Below the pieces are notes generated by a model, which had not been told where the DNA came from, did no database searches, and saw only the letters and a list, made by a program, of their open reading frames with translations. Source: Brevundimonas vesicularis NBRC 12165 (lineage in GTDB: Bacteria > Pseudomonadota > Alphaproteobacteria > Caulobacterales > Caulobacteraceae). Taken from it: a stretch of 64,000 bases of DNA. The number at the start of each line of letters is the position of its first letter. Positions within the stretch are counted from its first letter, which is position 1. Below are positions 43,809-53,427 of this stretch, in pieces. The position numbers and the translations under genes are program-made. Location of the stretch: positions 96,707 through 160,706 of the forward strand of contig NZ_BCWM01000009.1 in assembly GCF_001592205.1 (NCBI RefSeq). Direction: 5' to 3'.

Positions 43809-44540
43809 TCAGCGTGGTGGGCGGCCGAAATCGACGCCGACGGTGACCCGCTGGCCCTCGACGGGGCGACCGTCTTCGGTAGGGGGCTGAAAGCGGAAAT
43901 AGCCCGACACTTGCAGGCCGGCCGCGCCGAAGCCCAGGCCGGGGGGCGTCTCTTGAACGACGCGGCAACCGTCCAGCCGGCTGTCCAGGCGAATGACGCA
44001 GGACAGTTCGACCCGGCCATACCGGCTTCGGGCGCCCGGCGGGTGGTTGGCGCGAATCTGGCCGATGGTGGGGCCTGTGACCAGACGCGGTCCGGTCGAG
44101 CCGCTGCCGGGGCCGGATCCAGAGCCGACGCCGGATCCGCTGCCTGTCCCCTGCCCGCCCTGGCCGAAGCCGGGTTGCGGCGACGGCGACGGTGCGATCC
44201 CGACGACGGGCGCAGGCTCCGGCGCCTTGACAGGCGGGGCGGGAACTTCGCGGGGGCGTTCCTTGGGCGGAGGCGGCGGCGTGTGAATGACGGATGGCGC
44301 AGCGGGGGCGCCGCCGCCGGTCTCGGGCGCCGGGGGTTCGTTGGAAATCGGCGGCGGCGGATCGTAGAGCACGACCTCGAACGGCTGCGGCTCGACCACG
44401 GGCGTCGGCGCCGCCCCCCTCACCTGTCCCAGCCACAGGAACAAGCCGATTTCCGCGACGGCGACGCCGACGAATATGCCCGCCATGCGCCAGCGACGCA
44501 GGCGGGTCTTTTCGGGTTTGGGATCGTCCAACTCGGTCAT
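43809..44540 (-). CDS. TonB-like energy-transducer protein inside the ribosomal cluster
   Basis: The 243-residue protein has the TonB layout: a short cytoplasmic start, one membrane anchor (about 19-41, MAGIFVGVAVAEIGLFLWLG), a proline-rich periplasmic span (45-115), a Gly/Ser repeat spacer (130-150), and a TonB C-terminal-like domain (about 165-240: RYGRVELSCVIRLDSRLDGCRVVQETPPGLGF...). The two cysteines in that domain could form a disulfide. Its partner ExbB/ExbD is not here. It lies between adk and rpsM, where no such gene is usual, and is probably read from the upstream ribosomal transcript. Confidence 0.8.
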   Translation of the reverse strand: MTELDDPKPEKTRLRRWRMAGIFVGVAVAEIGLFLWLGQVRGAAPTPVVEPQPFEVVLYDPPPPISNEPPAPETGGGAPAAPSVIHTPPPPPKERPREVPAPPVKAPEPAPVVGIAPSPSPQPGFGQGGQGTGSGSGVGSGSGPGSGSTGPRLVTGPTIGQIRANHPPGARSRYGRVELSCVIRLDSRLDGCRVVQETPPGLGFGAAGLQVSGYFRFQPPTEDGRPVEGQRVTVGVDFGRPPR

Positions 44541-44567
44541 CAGGCGATCAACGCCCGAAAACGCAAA

Positions 44568-45128
44568 TCAGGCCAGGGCCTCGTCGATCGCCTTGGCGAC
44601 GGACTCAATCGAGCCCATGCCGTCGGCTTCGGTCAGCTTGCCCTGGGCTTCATAGTAGGGAAGCAGAGGCGCAGTGTTGCGGTTGTAGGCCTCGAGCCGG
44701 ACCTTGAACGATTCCGGATTGTCGTCCGGCCGGCCCTGTTCGGCGAAGCGCTTGGCGATCCGTTCGGTCAGGGCGGCGTCGTCAACCTTCAGGCGCACGA
44801 CGGCGTCGATCTGAACACCGCGCTTGGCCAGCATCTCGTCCAGCGCCTCAGCCTGGGCCACGGTGCGAGGGAAGCCGTCAAAGATGGCGCCGCCGGCGGC
44901 CTCGGCCTCCGGCAGGCGATCCTCGATCAGGGCGATGACGATCTCGTCCGTGACCAGATCGCCGCGCGCCAGCACATCCTTGACCTTGAGCCCCAGCTCC
45001 GAGCCCGAGGCGATGGCCGCGCGCAACATGTCGCCGGTGGAGAGCTGGACCATGCCCTTCTCTTCCACCAGCCGCTTGGCCTGGGTGCCCTTGCCCGCCG
45101 CCGGCGGTCCGAACAGGATCAAGTTCAT
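44568..45128 (-). CDS. adk: Adenylate kinase
   Basis: Adenylate kinase balances ATP, ADP and AMP. The 186-residue protein has the P-loop GPPAAGKGTQ, the AMP site STGDMLRAA, FDGFPRTVAQAEAL and a short lid without zinc cysteines (the short alphaproteobacterial form). It follows secY, the usual place. Confidence 0.97.
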   Translation of the reverse strand: MNLILFGPPAAGKGTQAKRLVEEKGMVQLSTGDMLRAAIASGSELGLKVKDVLARGDLVTDEIVIALIEDRLPEAEAAGGAIFDGFPRTVAQAEALDEMLAKRGVQIDAVVRLKVDDAALTERIAKRFAEQGRPDDNPESFKVRLEAYNRNTAPLLPYYEAQGKLTEADGMGSIESVAKAIDEALA

Positions 45129-45165
45129 GCTTCAGCCCTCCCCTGGGCGTCTGACAACCTAAGAC

Positions 45166-46545
45166 TTAGCGGCGAACGGGCGTGGGAGCGCCGCGACCGC
45201 CACGACCACGCAGCTTGGCCTTCTTGATCAGGCCTTCGTACTGATGCGCCAGCAGTTGGGACTGAATCTGGGCCACAGTGTCCATGGTGACCGAGACGAC
45301 GATCAAGATAGACGTTCCGCCAAAGTACAGGCTGTTGCCGAACTGGCTGACGATGAACTCCGGCAGCAGGCAGACTGCGGTGATGTAGGCGGCGCCGATC
45401 ACGGTCAGGCGGGTCAGGACATAGTCCAGATATTCCGCCGTGCGTTTGCCCGGACGGATGCCCGGCAGGAAGCCGCCGTATTTGCGCAGGTTCTCGGCCG
45501 TGTCCTCGGGATTGAAGGTGATCGAGGTGTAGAAGAAGCAGAAGAAGACGATCAGGGCGGCATACAGCGCCATAAACAGCGGCTGGCCGTGCGTCAGCTG
45601 CGCCGTCACCAGCGGCAGCCAGCTCATCCAGCTGGGCAGGTCGGCGTTAGCCGTCATGGTCGCAACCGTCGTCGGCAGCATCAGCAGCGATGAGGCGAAG
45701 ATCGGTGGGATCACGCCGGCGGTGTTGACCTTCAGCGGCAGGAACGAACGTTCGCCGCCGGCCATGCGATTGCCTTCCTGGCGCTTCGGATACTGGATCA
45801 GAAGACGGCGCTGGGCGCGCTCCATGAAGACGATGAAGACCACGGTGGCCACAGCCAGGATGGCGATGAACAGCAGGGCGAAGGCCGACATCTGACCTTG
45901 TTGGGCCAGGCCCAGCAGCCGGGCGATGGTCGACGGCAGAACGGCCACGATCCCGGCGAAGATGATCAGCGAGATGCCGTTGCCGACGCCGCGCGCCGTC
46001 ACCTGCTCACCCAGCCACATCAGGAACATGGTGCCGCCGGTCAGGGTCACGACCGTCGAGATGATGAAGAAGATGCCGGGGTTGTCGACCAGGCCGGCCG
46101 TGCTGTTCAGGCCCGCCGCGATGCCGAAGGACTGGGCCAGCGCCAGGAACACCGTCAGATAACGGGTGTACTGGTTCAGCTGCTTGCGGCCGCTTTCGCC
46201 GCCTTCCTTCTTCAGCTTCTCCCAGGGCGGATACACTGTGCCCATCAGCTGCACGATGATCGAGGCCGAGATGTAGGGCATCACGTTCAGGGCGAAGATG
46301 GCCATACGCTCGACCGCGCCGCCCGAGAACATGTTGAACATGTCCAGGATGCCGCGCTGACCGTCCGGGTTCTGGAAGAACTGCAAGAAGGCCTGCGAGT
46401 TGATGCCCGGGATCGGCACATAGGTGCCGATGCGATAGACCAGAAGCGCGCCCAGCGTGAACAGCAGGCGTTTATGCAGTTCGGTCGCTTTCGCGAACGA
46501 GCCCATATTCATATTGGCGGCGAGTTGTTCTGCGGCCGAAGCCAT
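45166..46545 (-). CDS. secY: Protein translocase subunit SecY
   Basis: The channel of the Sec translocon: 459 residues, ten membrane helices, PIPGIN near the start, the plug and pore-ring region (MFSGGAVERMAIFALNVMPYISASII), and the cytoplasmic loops LIQYPKRQEGNRMAGG and PGIRPGKRTAEYLDYVLTRLT. It follows rplO as in other bacteria, but with a 128-bp gap containing several hairpins. Confidence 0.99.
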   Translation of the reverse strand: MASAAEQLAANMNMGSFAKATELHKRLLFTLGALLVYRIGTYVPIPGINSQAFLQFFQNPDGQRGILDMFNMFSGGAVERMAIFALNVMPYISASIIVQLMGTVYPPWEKLKKEGGESGRKQLNQYTRYLTVFLALAQSFGIAAGLNSTAGLVDNPGIFFIISTVVTLTGGTMFLMWLGEQVTARGVGNGISLIIFAGIVAVLPSTIARLLGLAQQGQMSAFALLFIAILAVATVVFIVFMERAQRRLLIQYPKRQEGNRMAGGERSFLPLKVNTAGVIPPIFASSLLMLPTTVATMTANADLPSWMSWLPLVTAQLTHGQPLFMALYAALIVFFCFFYTSITFNPEDTAENLRKYGGFLPGIRPGKRTAEYLDYVLTRLTVIGAAYITAVCLLPEFIVSQFGNSLYFGGTSILIVVSVTMDTVAQIQSQLLAHQYEGLIKKAKLRGRGGRGAPTPVRR

Positions 46546-46556
46546 TATGCGTCCCC

Positions 46557-46667
46557 ACGACTGATTGAGTCGTCAGATAGGCGGAAAGCGGCCCTCATGC
46601 GAGGGCCGCTTCCGTTCTTTCGTCGTCGCAGATGTAATCAGGTCACGACCTAATCGCCGCGACGACG
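46557..46667 (-). promoter_or_regulatory. Structured intercistronic region between rplO and secY
   Basis: Three inverted repeats occupy this gap: CGTCGTCGC/GCGACGACG (46621-46629 with 46659-46667) enclosing AGGTC-AC-GACCT; an 11-bp perfect stem AAGCGGCCCTC with loop ATGC (46586-46611); and ACGACT-GATTG-AGTCGT (46557-46573) just before the secY start. No strong T-run follows. This may be an mRNA processing, attenuation or protein-binding leader for secY. Confidence 0.55.
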
Positions 46668-46673
46668 CGTGAC

Positions 46674-47267
46674 TTAAGCTTTGGCGGCGGTGCGCTTGGT
46701 GCGGGCCGAGATCTTGTTCTCGTCGCCGCGCGGCGCCTTGGGAGCCGGAGCCTTGCCCTTGGCGGCGTTGCGCTTCTCGACGCGCGCGGCGGCCTTGGCT
46801 TCGGCTTCGATGCGTTGCTCGACGACCGAGCCGCCAGCGGCCTCGATGGCCTTCTTGGCGCCGGCGGTGGCCGACCAGACGACTAGGTTCAGCGCTTGCT
46901 TCAGCTCGCCGGTGCCCAGCAGACGCACGCCGTCCTTGACGCGACGGATCACGCCGGCGGCGACCAGGGCGTCGCCCTTCAGTTCGGACTTGGCGTCCAG
47001 CTTGCCGGCGTCGACGGCGTCTTGCAGGCGCCACAGGTTCACTTCAGCCAGCTTCAGAGCATTGGCGTTGTTGAAGCCGCGCTTCGGCATACGCATGTAC
47101 AGCGGCATTTGGCCGCCTTCGAAGCCGCCGATGGCGACGCCCGAACGCGACTTCTGACCCTTGACGCCACGGCCAGCGGTCTTGCCCTTGCCCGAACCGG
47201 GGCCACGGCCGACGCGCATGCGCTTCTTGTGGGCGCCTTCGTTGTCGCGGATTTCGTTCAGTTTCAT
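46674..47267 (-). CDS. rplO: 50S ribosomal protein L15
   Basis: The start [22 protein letters not shown] and [16 protein letters not shown] are diagnostic for L15. At 197 residues it has about 50 more than Escherichia coli L15: the extra is an Ala/Lys/Arg-rich C-terminal tail typical of Caulobacterales. A terminator-like hairpin precedes it and a structured gap follows it. Confidence 0.98.
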   Translation of the reverse strand: MKLNEIRDNEGAHKKRMRVGRGPGSGKGKTAGRGVKGQKSRSGVAIGGFEGGQMPLYMRMPKRGFNNANALKLAEVNLWRLQDAVDAGKLDAKSELKGDALVAAGVIRRVKDGVRLLGTGELKQALNLVVWSATAGAKKAIEAAGGSVVEQRIEAEAKAAARVEKRNAAKGKAPAPKAPRGDENKISARTKRTAAKA

Positions 47268-47320
47268 GTGCCTGATCCTTTCGGGTGCTAGCGCCCGGAC
47301 ATCGTCCGGACTCGGCTTGG

Positions 47321-47351
47321 AAAAAATGAAGGGCCGCTGATAGGCGACCCT
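47321..47351 (-). terminator. Terminator-like hairpin between rpmD and rplO
   Basis: On the minus strand AGGGTCGC, a 6-nt loop and GCGGCCCT (one G-U pair) are followed after three bases by a run of six T. It lies inside the gene cluster, so it is either a partial terminator or an attenuator of rplO-secY. A second small stem CCGGAC-GAT-GTCCGG follows. Confidence 0.6.
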
Positions 47352-47374
47352 CTGGGTATTCGCAAGTGCAGAAA

Positions 47375-47402
47375 CGCCCTCCCCCGGGTTCGGGAGAGGG
47401 CG
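47375..47402. repeat. CCCTCTCCC-type intergenic hairpin after rpmD
   Basis: An imperfect inverted repeat (GCCCTCTCCC / GGGGGAGGGC on the minus strand) eight bases after the rpmD stop. It resembles the hairpins at 3865-3895 and 7835-7849 and may belong to a dispersed intergenic repeat family. Confidence 0.5.
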
Positions 47403-47409
47403 AAACGGC

Positions 47410-47598
47410 TTACTTCTCGACGATCGCGGTCAAGTGGGCGACCTTGGCGATCATCCCGCGAACCGAAGGCGTGTCTTCCAGCGTGGATTCACGACCCAGG
47501 CGGTTCAGACCCAGGCCCACCAGGGTGGCGCGCTGGTCGTTCTTGCGGCGGATCGGCGAGCCGGTCTGCTTGACGGTGACGGTTTTCTTCTCAGCCAT
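47410..47598 (-). CDS. rpmD: 50S ribosomal protein L30
   Basis: A 62-residue L30 ([40 protein letters not shown]). It is separated from rplO by 142 bp, unusually far for this cluster, and by two hairpins. Confidence 0.97.
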   Translation of the reverse strand: MAEKKTVTVKQTGSPIRRKNDQRATLVGLGLNRLGRESTLEDTPSVRGMIAKVAHLTAIVEK

Positions 47599-47601
47599 GA
47601 C

Positions 47602-48210
47602 TTAGGACTCCACGGCTTCGGGCGCCGAGGCGCCGTCGTTGCGGCGGCCCATCAGATCCGCGACCTTCTTGCCGCGCTTGGACGCGACTTGACGGGGCGA
47701 GGACTGGACCTTCAGCGCTTCGAACGTCGCGCGGATCATGTTGTAGGGGTTCGACGAACCGGTCGACTTGCCCACGACGTCCTGGACGCCGAGGGTTTCG
47801 AGCACAGCGCGCATCGGACCGCCCGCGATGACGCCGGTCCCGGGAGGGGCGGCGCGCATCATGATCTTGCCAGCGCCCCAACGGCCGTTGCCGTCGTGGT
47901 GCAGAGTGCGGTTCTCGCGCAGCGGAACGCGGATCATCGTCTTCTTGGCTTCTTCGGTCGCCTTGCGGATGGCTTCCGGCACTTCGCGCGCCTTGCCGTG
48001 ACCGAAGCCGACGCGACCCTTGCCGTCGCCGACGACCATCAGGGCTGCGAAGCTGAAGCGACGGCCGCCTTTGACGGTGGCGGCGACGCGGTTGATGTGC
48101 ACCAGCTTCTCGACGATGTCGGAATCCGGACCATCAGCAGCGGGACCGTTGCGGTTGTCACGACGGTTGCGATCGTTGCCGCCGCCGCCGCGTTGGGGTT
48201 GTTGCGCCAT
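47602..48210 (-). CDS. rpsE: 30S ribosomal protein S5
   Basis: A 202-residue S5 with [32 protein letters not shown] and PAPPGTG-like loop ([12 protein letters not shown]). An Asn/Arg/Gly-rich N-terminal tail (about 30 residues) and a short C-terminal extension make it longer than average. It precedes rpmD. Confidence 0.98.
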   Translation of the reverse strand: MAQQPQRGGGGNDRNRRDNRNGPAADGPDSDIVEKLVHINRVAATVKGGRRFSFAALMVVGDGKGRVGFGHGKAREVPEAIRKATEEAKKTMIRVPLRENRTLHHDGNGRWGAGKIMMRAAPPGTGVIAGGPMRAVLETLGVQDVVGKSTGSSNPYNMIRATFEALKVQSSPRQVASKRGKKVADLMGRRNDGASAPEAVES

Positions 48211-48222
48211 CTGTCGCGTCCC

Positions 48223-48579
48223 TTAGAAGTTCAGGCCGGCTTCACGCGCGGCTTCCGCCAGCGCCTTCACCCGTCCATGATAGATGTACTCGCCACGGTC
48301 GAAGACGACGTCCTTGACGCCCTTCTCGATGGCGCGTTCGGCGATCAGCTTGCCGATCGCGGCGGCCGCAGCCGTGTCCGAACCGCGCCTGCCCTTGCCG
48401 CCTTCCAGCGACGAGGCAGCCACGACGGTCACGCCCTGGGCGTCGTCGATGATCTGGGCCGAGATGTTCTTGTCCGAACGGTAGACCGACAGACGCAGAC
48501 GACCGTTGGCGACAGCCTTCAGGCGGCGACGCGTGCGCTCCGAGCGGCGCTTGGCTTGTTGTCGAAGAGAAAGAGCCAT
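48223..48579 (-). CDS. rplR: 50S ribosomal protein L18
   Basis: A 118-residue L18, a 5S rRNA-binding protein: [36 protein letters not shown] and [26 protein letters not shown] are typical. It lies between rplF and rpsE. Confidence 0.98.
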   Translation of the reverse strand: MALSLRQQAKRRSERTRRRLKAVANGRLRLSVYRSDKNISAQIIDDAQGVTVVAASSLEGGKGRRGSDTAAAAAIGKLIAERAIEKGVKDVVFDRGEYIYHGRVKALAEAAREAGLNF

Positions 48580-48582
48580 GAC

Positions 48583-49116
48583 TTACTTCTTCTTGCCTTC
48601 CTTGCGACGGACCTTCTCGCCCGCATAACGGACGCCCTTGCCCTTGTAGGGCTCCGGCGGACGCAGCTTGCGGATGACCGAGGCGATCTGACCGACGGCT
48701 TGCTTGTCAGCGCCCGAGATCTTGATCTCGGTCTGCTTCGGCACAGCGAAGCTGACGCCGGCCGGCGGAGCGATATCGACTTCGTGCGAGAAGCCGAGTT
48801 GCAGCGAAAGGGCGTCGCCCTTCATCGCGGCGCGGTAACCCACGCCGACCAGCTCCAGCGACTTTTCAAAGCCCGTGGTGACGCCGACGACCATGTTGTC
48901 GACCAGGGTGCGCGACAGACCCCACATCGCGCGAGCGCGAGGCGTGTCCGAACGCGGCGTCAGCGACAGTTCGTCGCCTTCCTGCTTGACTTCGATCTCG
49001 TCGGCGACGGTCCAGGCGCTCTCGCCCTTGGGTCCCTTGACGGTGACGTTCTGGCCGTCGAGCGTGACAGTCACGCCCTTCGGCACGGCGATGGTTTTCT
49101 TGCCAATACGGGACAT
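48583..49116 (-). CDS. rplF: 50S ribosomal protein L6
   Basis: A 177-residue L6 with the two-fold repeat: [17 protein letters not shown] and GPKGESAW in the first half, [29 protein letters not shown] at the end. It lies two bases after rpsH. Confidence 0.99.
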   Translation of the reverse strand: MSRIGKKTIAVPKGVTVTLDGQNVTVKGPKGESAWTVADEIEVKQEGDELSLTPRSDTPRARAMWGLSRTLVDNMVVGVTTGFEKSLELVGVGYRAAMKGDALSLQLGFSHEVDIAPPAGVSFAVPKQTEIKISGADKQAVGQIASVIRKLRPPEPYKGKGVRYAGEKVRRKEGKKK

Positions 49117-49117
49117 A

Positions 49118-49516
49118 TCAGTAGACCCTGCAGAGGACTTCGCCGCCGACGTTAGCGTCGCGGGCGGAAGCGTCGGACATGACGCCCTTCGAAGTCGAGA
49201 GGATCGAGATGCCGAGGCCGTTCTTGACGGGCTTCAGATCGCCGATCGCCGAATAGACGCGGCGGCCCGGCTTGGACACGCGCGCGATCTCGGCGATAAC
49301 GGGCTGACCGTCGAAGTACTTCAGCTCGATCTCGAACTGCGGAAACTCACCTGGGTTCTGAACCAGGTTGTAGCCGCGGATGTAGCCTTCGTCCTGCAGC
49401 ACGTCGAGGACGCGCTGGCGCAGACGGGAAGCCGGGGTCAGCACCTTGGAACGCTTGCGGGTCGCCGCGTTCTTGATGCGAGCGATCATGTCGCTCAGGG
49501 GATCGTTGATCATCAT
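49118..49516 (-). CDS. rpsH: 30S ribosomal protein S8
   Basis: A 132-residue S8: [14 protein letters not shown] at the start and [30 protein letters not shown] at the end. Two adjacent ATGs exist; the first has GGGGAG nine bases upstream and was chosen. Confidence 0.98.
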   Translation of the reverse strand: MMINDPLSDMIARIKNAATRKRSKVLTPASRLRQRVLDVLQDEGYIRGYNLVQNPGEFPQFEIELKYFDGQPVIAEIARVSKPGRRVYSAIGDLKPVKNGLGISILSTSKGVMSDASARDANVGGEVLCRVY

Positions 49517-49531
49517 GTCTGTTCGCTCCCC

Positions 49532-49837
49532 TTACCAGCTGGACTTCGTCAGGCCGGGAATCTGGCCCAGGTTGCCCAGTTCACGCAGCGCAATCCGGCT
49601 CATCTTGAGCTTGCGGTAGAACGCCCGCGGACGACCCGTCACTTCGCAGCGGTTGCGAATGCGGCTCGGCGCGGAGTTGCGCGGCAGTTCGGCCAGCTTC
49701 AGGCGCGCGTCGAAGCGCTCCTCCAGCGGCAGGTTTTCGTCGTTGGCGGTCGCCTTGAGGGCGGCCCGCTTCGCGGCATACTTCGCAACCAGGGCCTTGA
49801 CGGCTTCATTGCGGTTTACGGCGCTTTTCTTAGCCAT
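49532..49837 (-). CDS. rpsN: 30S ribosomal protein S14 (zinc-free type)
   Basis: A 101-residue S14 without the CxxC zinc motifs of the short form. [28 protein letters not shown] and [26 protein letters not shown] fit the long proteobacterial type. Confidence 0.98.
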   Translation of the reverse strand: MAKKSAVNRNEAVKALVAKYAAKRAALKATANDENLPLEERFDARLKLAELPRNSAPSRIRNRCEVTGRPRAFYRKLKMSRIALRELGNLGQIPGLTKSSW

Positions 49838-49856
49838 TGTGCTCTTCCCTTCCCGC

Positions 49857-50417
49857 TCAGTTCTTCACGAACGGGAACTTGAACTCGGTGAGGAGAGCCT
49901 TGGCTTCCTCATCGGTCTTGGCCGTGGTGCAGACGACAATGTCCATGCCCCACATCTGATCGATCTGGTCGTAGTTGATCTCCGGGAACACGATGTGCTC
50001 CTTCAGACCCGTGGCGTAGTTGCCGCGACCATCGAAGGACGTGCCCTTCAGACCACGGAAATCCTTCACGCGCGGCAGCGCGATCGTGATGAACCGGTCC
50101 AGGAACTCGTACATCTGGTCGCCGCGCAGGGTGACCTTGCCGCCGATGACCATGCCTTCGCGCAGCTTGAAGCCGGCGATGGAGTTACGGGCCTTGGTGG
50201 CGACGGCCTTTTGACCGGCGATGGCGGTCAGATCCTTGAGGGCGGTGTTCGCCTTCTTGGAGTCTGCGACGGCTTCGCCGATGCCCATGTTCAGGACGAT
50301 CTTGTCCAGCTTGGGCACCTGCATTTCGTTCGTGTAGCCGAACTTTTCTTTCATCACCTGGCGGATGCGAGCGTGATACTCGTCCTTGAGGCGCGGGGTG
50401 TACTTCTCGGTAGCCAT
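49857..50417 (-). CDS. rplE: 50S ribosomal protein L5
   Basis: A 186-residue L5, the 5S rRNA and P-site tRNA contact protein: [39 protein letters not shown], and [14 protein letters not shown] at the end. Its ATG overlaps the rplX stop by one base. Confidence 0.98.
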   Translation of the reverse strand: MATEKYTPRLKDEYHARIRQVMKEKFGYTNEMQVPKLDKIVLNMGIGEAVADSKKANTALKDLTAIAGQKAVATKARNSIAGFKLREGMVIGGKVTLRGDQMYEFLDRFITIALPRVKDFRGLKGTSFDGRGNYATGLKEHIVFPEINYDQIDQMWGMDIVVCTTAKTDEEAKALLTEFKFPFVKN

Positions 50418-50725
50418 CAGATGACGTCTCCCGTCGTCTTGGCGATGCGGACCTTCGTGTCCCCATCGATCTTGAAGCCGACGCGGGTCGCCTTGCCGTT
50501 GGCGTCGGCGATCGCGACGTTCGACAGGTGAAGCGAGGCTTCCTTGTTCTTGATGCCGCCCTGCGGGTCAGCCTGGCTCGGGCGCGTGTGGCGCTGAACC
50601 ATGTTGACGCCTTCGACGAGGACGCGGTTTTCGGTGGGCAGGACCTTCAGCACGTTGCCCGTGCGGCCCTTGTCCTTGCCGGTGAGGACGACGACGCGGT
50701 CGCCCTTCTTGATCTTGGCGGCCAT
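50417..50725 (-). CDS. rplX: 50S ribosomal protein L24
   Basis: A 102-residue L24 with the KOW motif [20 protein letters not shown] and the family [22 protein letters not shown]. It overlaps rplE by one base and follows rplN by one base. Confidence 0.98.
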   Translation of the reverse strand: MAAKIKKGDRVVVLTGKDKGRTGNVLKVLPTENRVLVEGVNMVQRHTRPSQADPQGGIKNKEASLHLSNVAIADANGKATRVGFKIDGDTKVRIAKTTGDVI

Positions 50726-50726
50726 G

Positions 50727-51095
50727 TTACAGGACCTCCGGAGCCAGCGAGATGATCTTCATGTGGTTCTTGGCGCGCAGTTCGCGAGGAACCGGGCCGA
50801 AGATCCGCGTGCCGACTGGCTCGTTCTGCTTGTTGACGATGACGGCGGCCGACTTGTCAAAGCGGATGACCGAGCCGTCCTTGCGTTGGATGTCCTTAGC
50901 GGTGCGCACGACGATGGCGCGAACGACGTCGCCCTTCTTCACACGGCCGCGCGGGATGGCTTCCTTCACGGAGGCGACGATTGTGTCGCCGATCGAGGCG
51001 TAGCGGCGCTTGGAGCCGCCCAACACCTTGATGCACATGACCCGGCGGGCGCCCGAATTATCGGCCACTTCCAGGTTAGTTTGCATCTGGATCAT
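50727..51095 (-). CDS. rplN: 50S ribosomal protein L14
   Basis: A 122-residue L14: [27 protein letters not shown] and [26 protein letters not shown] are diagnostic. The gap to rpsQ is 18 bp. Confidence 0.99.
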   Translation of the reverse strand: MIQMQTNLEVADNSGARRVMCIKVLGGSKRRYASIGDTIVASVKEAIPRGRVKKGDVVRAIVVRTAKDIQRKDGSVIRFDKSAAVIVNKQNEPVGTRIFGPVPRELRAKNHMKIISLAPEVL

Positions 51096-51113
51096 AAGAT
51101 CAGATCCTTCTGA

Positions 51114-51356
51114 TTACGAGGCGGAGGCGTTGGAAAGGACTTCCCAGCGCTTCAGTTTGGACTTGGGGGCGCACTCGACGATGCGAGCGATGTCGCCGAC
51201 CTTGAGCGCGTTGGCTTCGTCGTGCGCGTGGTACTTCTTGGACGACCGGACGGTCTTCTTCAGAAGCGGATGAAGCAGGGTGCGCTCCACCTTCACAACG
51301 ACAGTCTTCTCGCCCTTGTCGGACACGACCACGCCTTCAAGAATTCGCTTGGGCAT
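51114..51356 (-). CDS. rpsQ: 30S ribosomal protein S17
   Basis: An 80-residue S17 starting [21 protein letters not shown]; the open frame upstream is unconserved. [29 protein letters not shown] is the family core. It follows rpmC by ten bases. Confidence 0.98.
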   Translation of the reverse strand: MPKRILEGVVVSDKGEKTVVVKVERTLLHPLLKKTVRSSKKYHAHDEANALKVGDIARIVECAPKSKLKRWEVLSNASAS

Positions 51357-51366
51357 ATTCGTTTCC

Positions 51367-51564
51367 TTACGAGGCCGCACGCTTCTCGCGCAGAAGCGTC
51401 GAGATGCGAGCGATGTCTTTGCGGACTTCACCAACGCGGTGAGTCTTTTCCATTTGGCCGGTGGCCGCCTGGAAGCGCAGGTTGAACTGTTCCTTCTTGA
51501 GCTTCAGCAGCTCGTCGGACAGTTGGTCGGTCGTTTGCGACCGCAGATCGGCGATCTTGGTCAT
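51367..51564 (-). CDS. rpmC: 50S ribosomal protein L29
   Basis: A 65-residue L29, two helices: [28 protein letters not shown] and [18 protein letters not shown]. Its ATG overlaps the rplP stop by one base. Confidence 0.97.
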   Translation of the reverse strand: MTKIADLRSQTTDQLSDELLKLKKEQFNLRFQAATGQMEKTHRVGEVRKDIARISTLLREKRAAS

Positions 51565-52004
51565 TAGGCGGCAGCCTCCACATGCGCGACGCCGGCGTCG
51601 ATACGGGTCACGACCTTGGTGCGGACCGGCAGCTTGGCGGCGCCGAGACGGAGTGCTTCGCGGGCGACATCGTCCGGCACGCCGTCGATTTCAAACAGGA
51701 TACGGCCGGGGTGGCAGCGCGCGGCCCAGTGGTCCACGGCGCCCTTGCCCTTACCCATCCGGACTTCGGCCGGCTTGCCCGTGACGGGCAGGTCGGGGAA
51801 GACGCGGATCCAGACGCGGCCCTGACGCTTCATCTGGCGAGTGATCGCGCGGCGAGCCGCTTCGATCTGACGCGCGGTGATGCGTTCCGGCTCCAGCGTC
51901 TTCAGGCCATACGACCCGAAGTTCAGCGAGAAACCGCCCTTGGCCGAGCCATGGATCCGGCCCTTGAAGGCCTTGCGGTATTTGGTCTTCTTCGGTTGCA
52001 ACAT
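51564..52004 (-). CDS. rplP: 50S ribosomal protein L16
   Basis: A 146-residue L16: [63 protein letters not shown] and [20 protein letters not shown]. It binds near the A-site. It lies three bases after rpsC. Confidence 0.99.
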   Translation of the reverse strand: MLQPKKTKYRKAFKGRIHGSAKGGFSLNFGSYGLKTLEPERITARQIEAARRAITRQMKRQGRVWIRVFPDLPVTGKPAEVRMGKGKGAVDHWAARCHPGRILFEIDGVPDDVAREALRLGAAKLPVRTKVVTRIDAGVAHVEAAA

Positions 52005-52007
52005 GAC

Positions 52008-52763
52008 TTAGTTCTCACGTCCCCGGTCGCGACGCGGACCGCGGTCGCCACGGGGGCCGCCGCGTTCGCGGCCTTCGTTCGAGGACGGACCCGAAGCTTC
52101 CTGGGCCCAACGCTTGTCCTGCGCCATGGGATCGTGCTCCAGCACTTCACCCTTAAAGACCCAGACCTTCACGCCGATGATGCCGTAGGTCGTCTTGGCT
52201 TCGTAGAAACCATAGTCGATGTCGGCGCGCAGCGTGTGAAGCGGCACGCGACCTTCGCGGTACCATTCCATACGTGCGATTTCCGCGCCGCCCAGACGAC
52301 CCGAGACATTCATACGAATGCCCTTGGCGCCCAGACGCATGGCCGACTGCATCGAACGCTTCATGGCGCGACGGAAGGCCACGCGGCGCTCCAGCTGCTG
52401 CGCGATGTTCTCGGCGATCAGCTGTGCATCGGTTTCCGGCTTGCGGACTTCGATGATGTTCAGGTGAACTTCACCCTCGGTGCGCGCCGAGATGTCCTTG
52501 CGGAGCTTCTCGATGTCAGCGCCCTTCTTGCCGATCACGACGCCCGGACGGGCGGCGTAGATGGTGATGCGGCACTTCTTGTGCGGGCGCTCGATGATGA
52601 TGCGCGACACGCCGGCGGCGGCCAGGCGTTCCCGCAGCCACTCGCGCAGCTTCAGGTCCTGGTGCAGCAGGCGGGAATAGTCGGCGCCGGCGGCGAACCA
52701 GCGGCTGTCCCACGTGCGGTTCACGCCGAGGCGCAGACCGACCGGATTGATTTTCTGTCCCAT
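52008..52763 (-). CDS. rpsC: 30S ribosomal protein S3
   Basis: A 251-residue S3 at the mRNA entry channel. The KH domain has [16 protein letters not shown], and the C-terminal domain has [20 protein letters not shown] and [10 protein letters not shown]. The last 35 residues are an Arg/Gly/Asp-rich disordered tail ([20 protein letters not shown]), as in Caulobacterales. It overlaps rplV by one base. Confidence 0.98.
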   Translation of the reverse strand: MGQKINPVGLRLGVNRTWDSRWFAAGADYSRLLHQDLKLREWLRERLAAAGVSRIIIERPHKKCRITIYAARPGVVIGKKGADIEKLRKDISARTEGEVHLNIIEVRKPETDAQLIAENIAQQLERRVAFRRAMKRSMQSAMRLGAKGIRMNVSGRLGGAEIARMEWYREGRVPLHTLRADIDYGFYEAKTTYGIIGVKVWVFKGEVLEHDPMAQDKRWAQEASGPSSNEGRERGGPRGDRGPRRDRGREN

Positions 52764-53143
52764 CAGGCGGCCTCGCCGGCTTCACGGACCACGATGGTGA
52801 TCTCGCTGAACGGTTTCAGGATGCGCGACGAACGACCGCGAGCACGGCTCGCGAAACGCTTCATCACCAGGTTCTTGCCCACGAAGGCCTCGGCGACGAC
52901 CAGATTGTCGATGTCGAGGTTGTGGTTGTTCTCGGCGTTCGAGATTGCCGAATACAGGACCTTGCGGACGTCGCCAGCGATGCGCTTACGGCTGAATTCC
53001 AGCTCGTTCAGCGCCTTCTGGACCGGCATGCCGCGGATCGAAGCGGCGACCAGGTTCAGCTTTTGCGGGCTGATACGCACGTTGACCAGCTTGGCGCGGG
53101 CCTCGGTCGGGGCGACCCGACGCTCGTTTTTTGTCTGGGCCAT
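52763..53143 (-). CDS. rplV: 50S ribosomal protein L22
   Basis: A 126-residue L22 lining the exit tunnel: [31 protein letters not shown] and the tunnel-loop [24 protein letters not shown]. It overlaps rpsC by one base. Confidence 0.98.
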   Translation of the reverse strand: MAQTKNERRVAPTEARAKLVNVRISPQKLNLVAASIRGMPVQKALNELEFSRKRIAGDVRKVLYSAISNAENNHNLDIDNLVVAEAFVGKNLVMKRFASRARGRSSRILKPFSEITIVVREAGEAA

Positions 53144-53146
53144 CGG

Positions 53147-53425
53147 TTACTTCCTTTTGGCCTTCTTGTCCGCCGCGTGACCCGGGAAGTTCCGGGTCGG
53201 GGCGAACTCGCCGAGCTTCATGCCGACCATCTCTTCCGAGACCGACACGGGCACGTGCTTCTGACCGTTATGGACGCCGAACGTCAGACCGACGAACTGC
53301 GGCAGGATGGTGGAGCGGCGCGACCAGGTCTTGATCACGTCCTTGCGGCCCGACGATTGAACGGCGTCGGCCTTCTTGAGCAGATACCCGTCGACAAACG
53401 GGCCTTTCCAGGAGGAGCGGGCCAT
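53147..53425 (-). CDS. rpsS: 30S ribosomal protein S19
   Basis: A 92-residue S19: [48 protein letters not shown] and [19 protein letters not shown] are diagnostic. It lies between rplB and rplV. Confidence 0.99.
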   Translation of the reverse strand: MARSSWKGPFVDGYLLKKADAVQSSGRKDVIKTWSRRSTILPQFVGLTFGVHNGQKHVPVSVSEEMVGMKLGEFAPTRNFPGHAADKKAKRK

Positions 53426-53427
53426 TC

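Noticed and set aside
44090..44160. GGATCC/GCCGGATCC-like short repeats considered as a CRISPR or tandem-repeat locus
   Set aside because: They encode the Gly/Ser spacer of the TonB-like protein, are only a few bases long and irregular, and no spacers are present.
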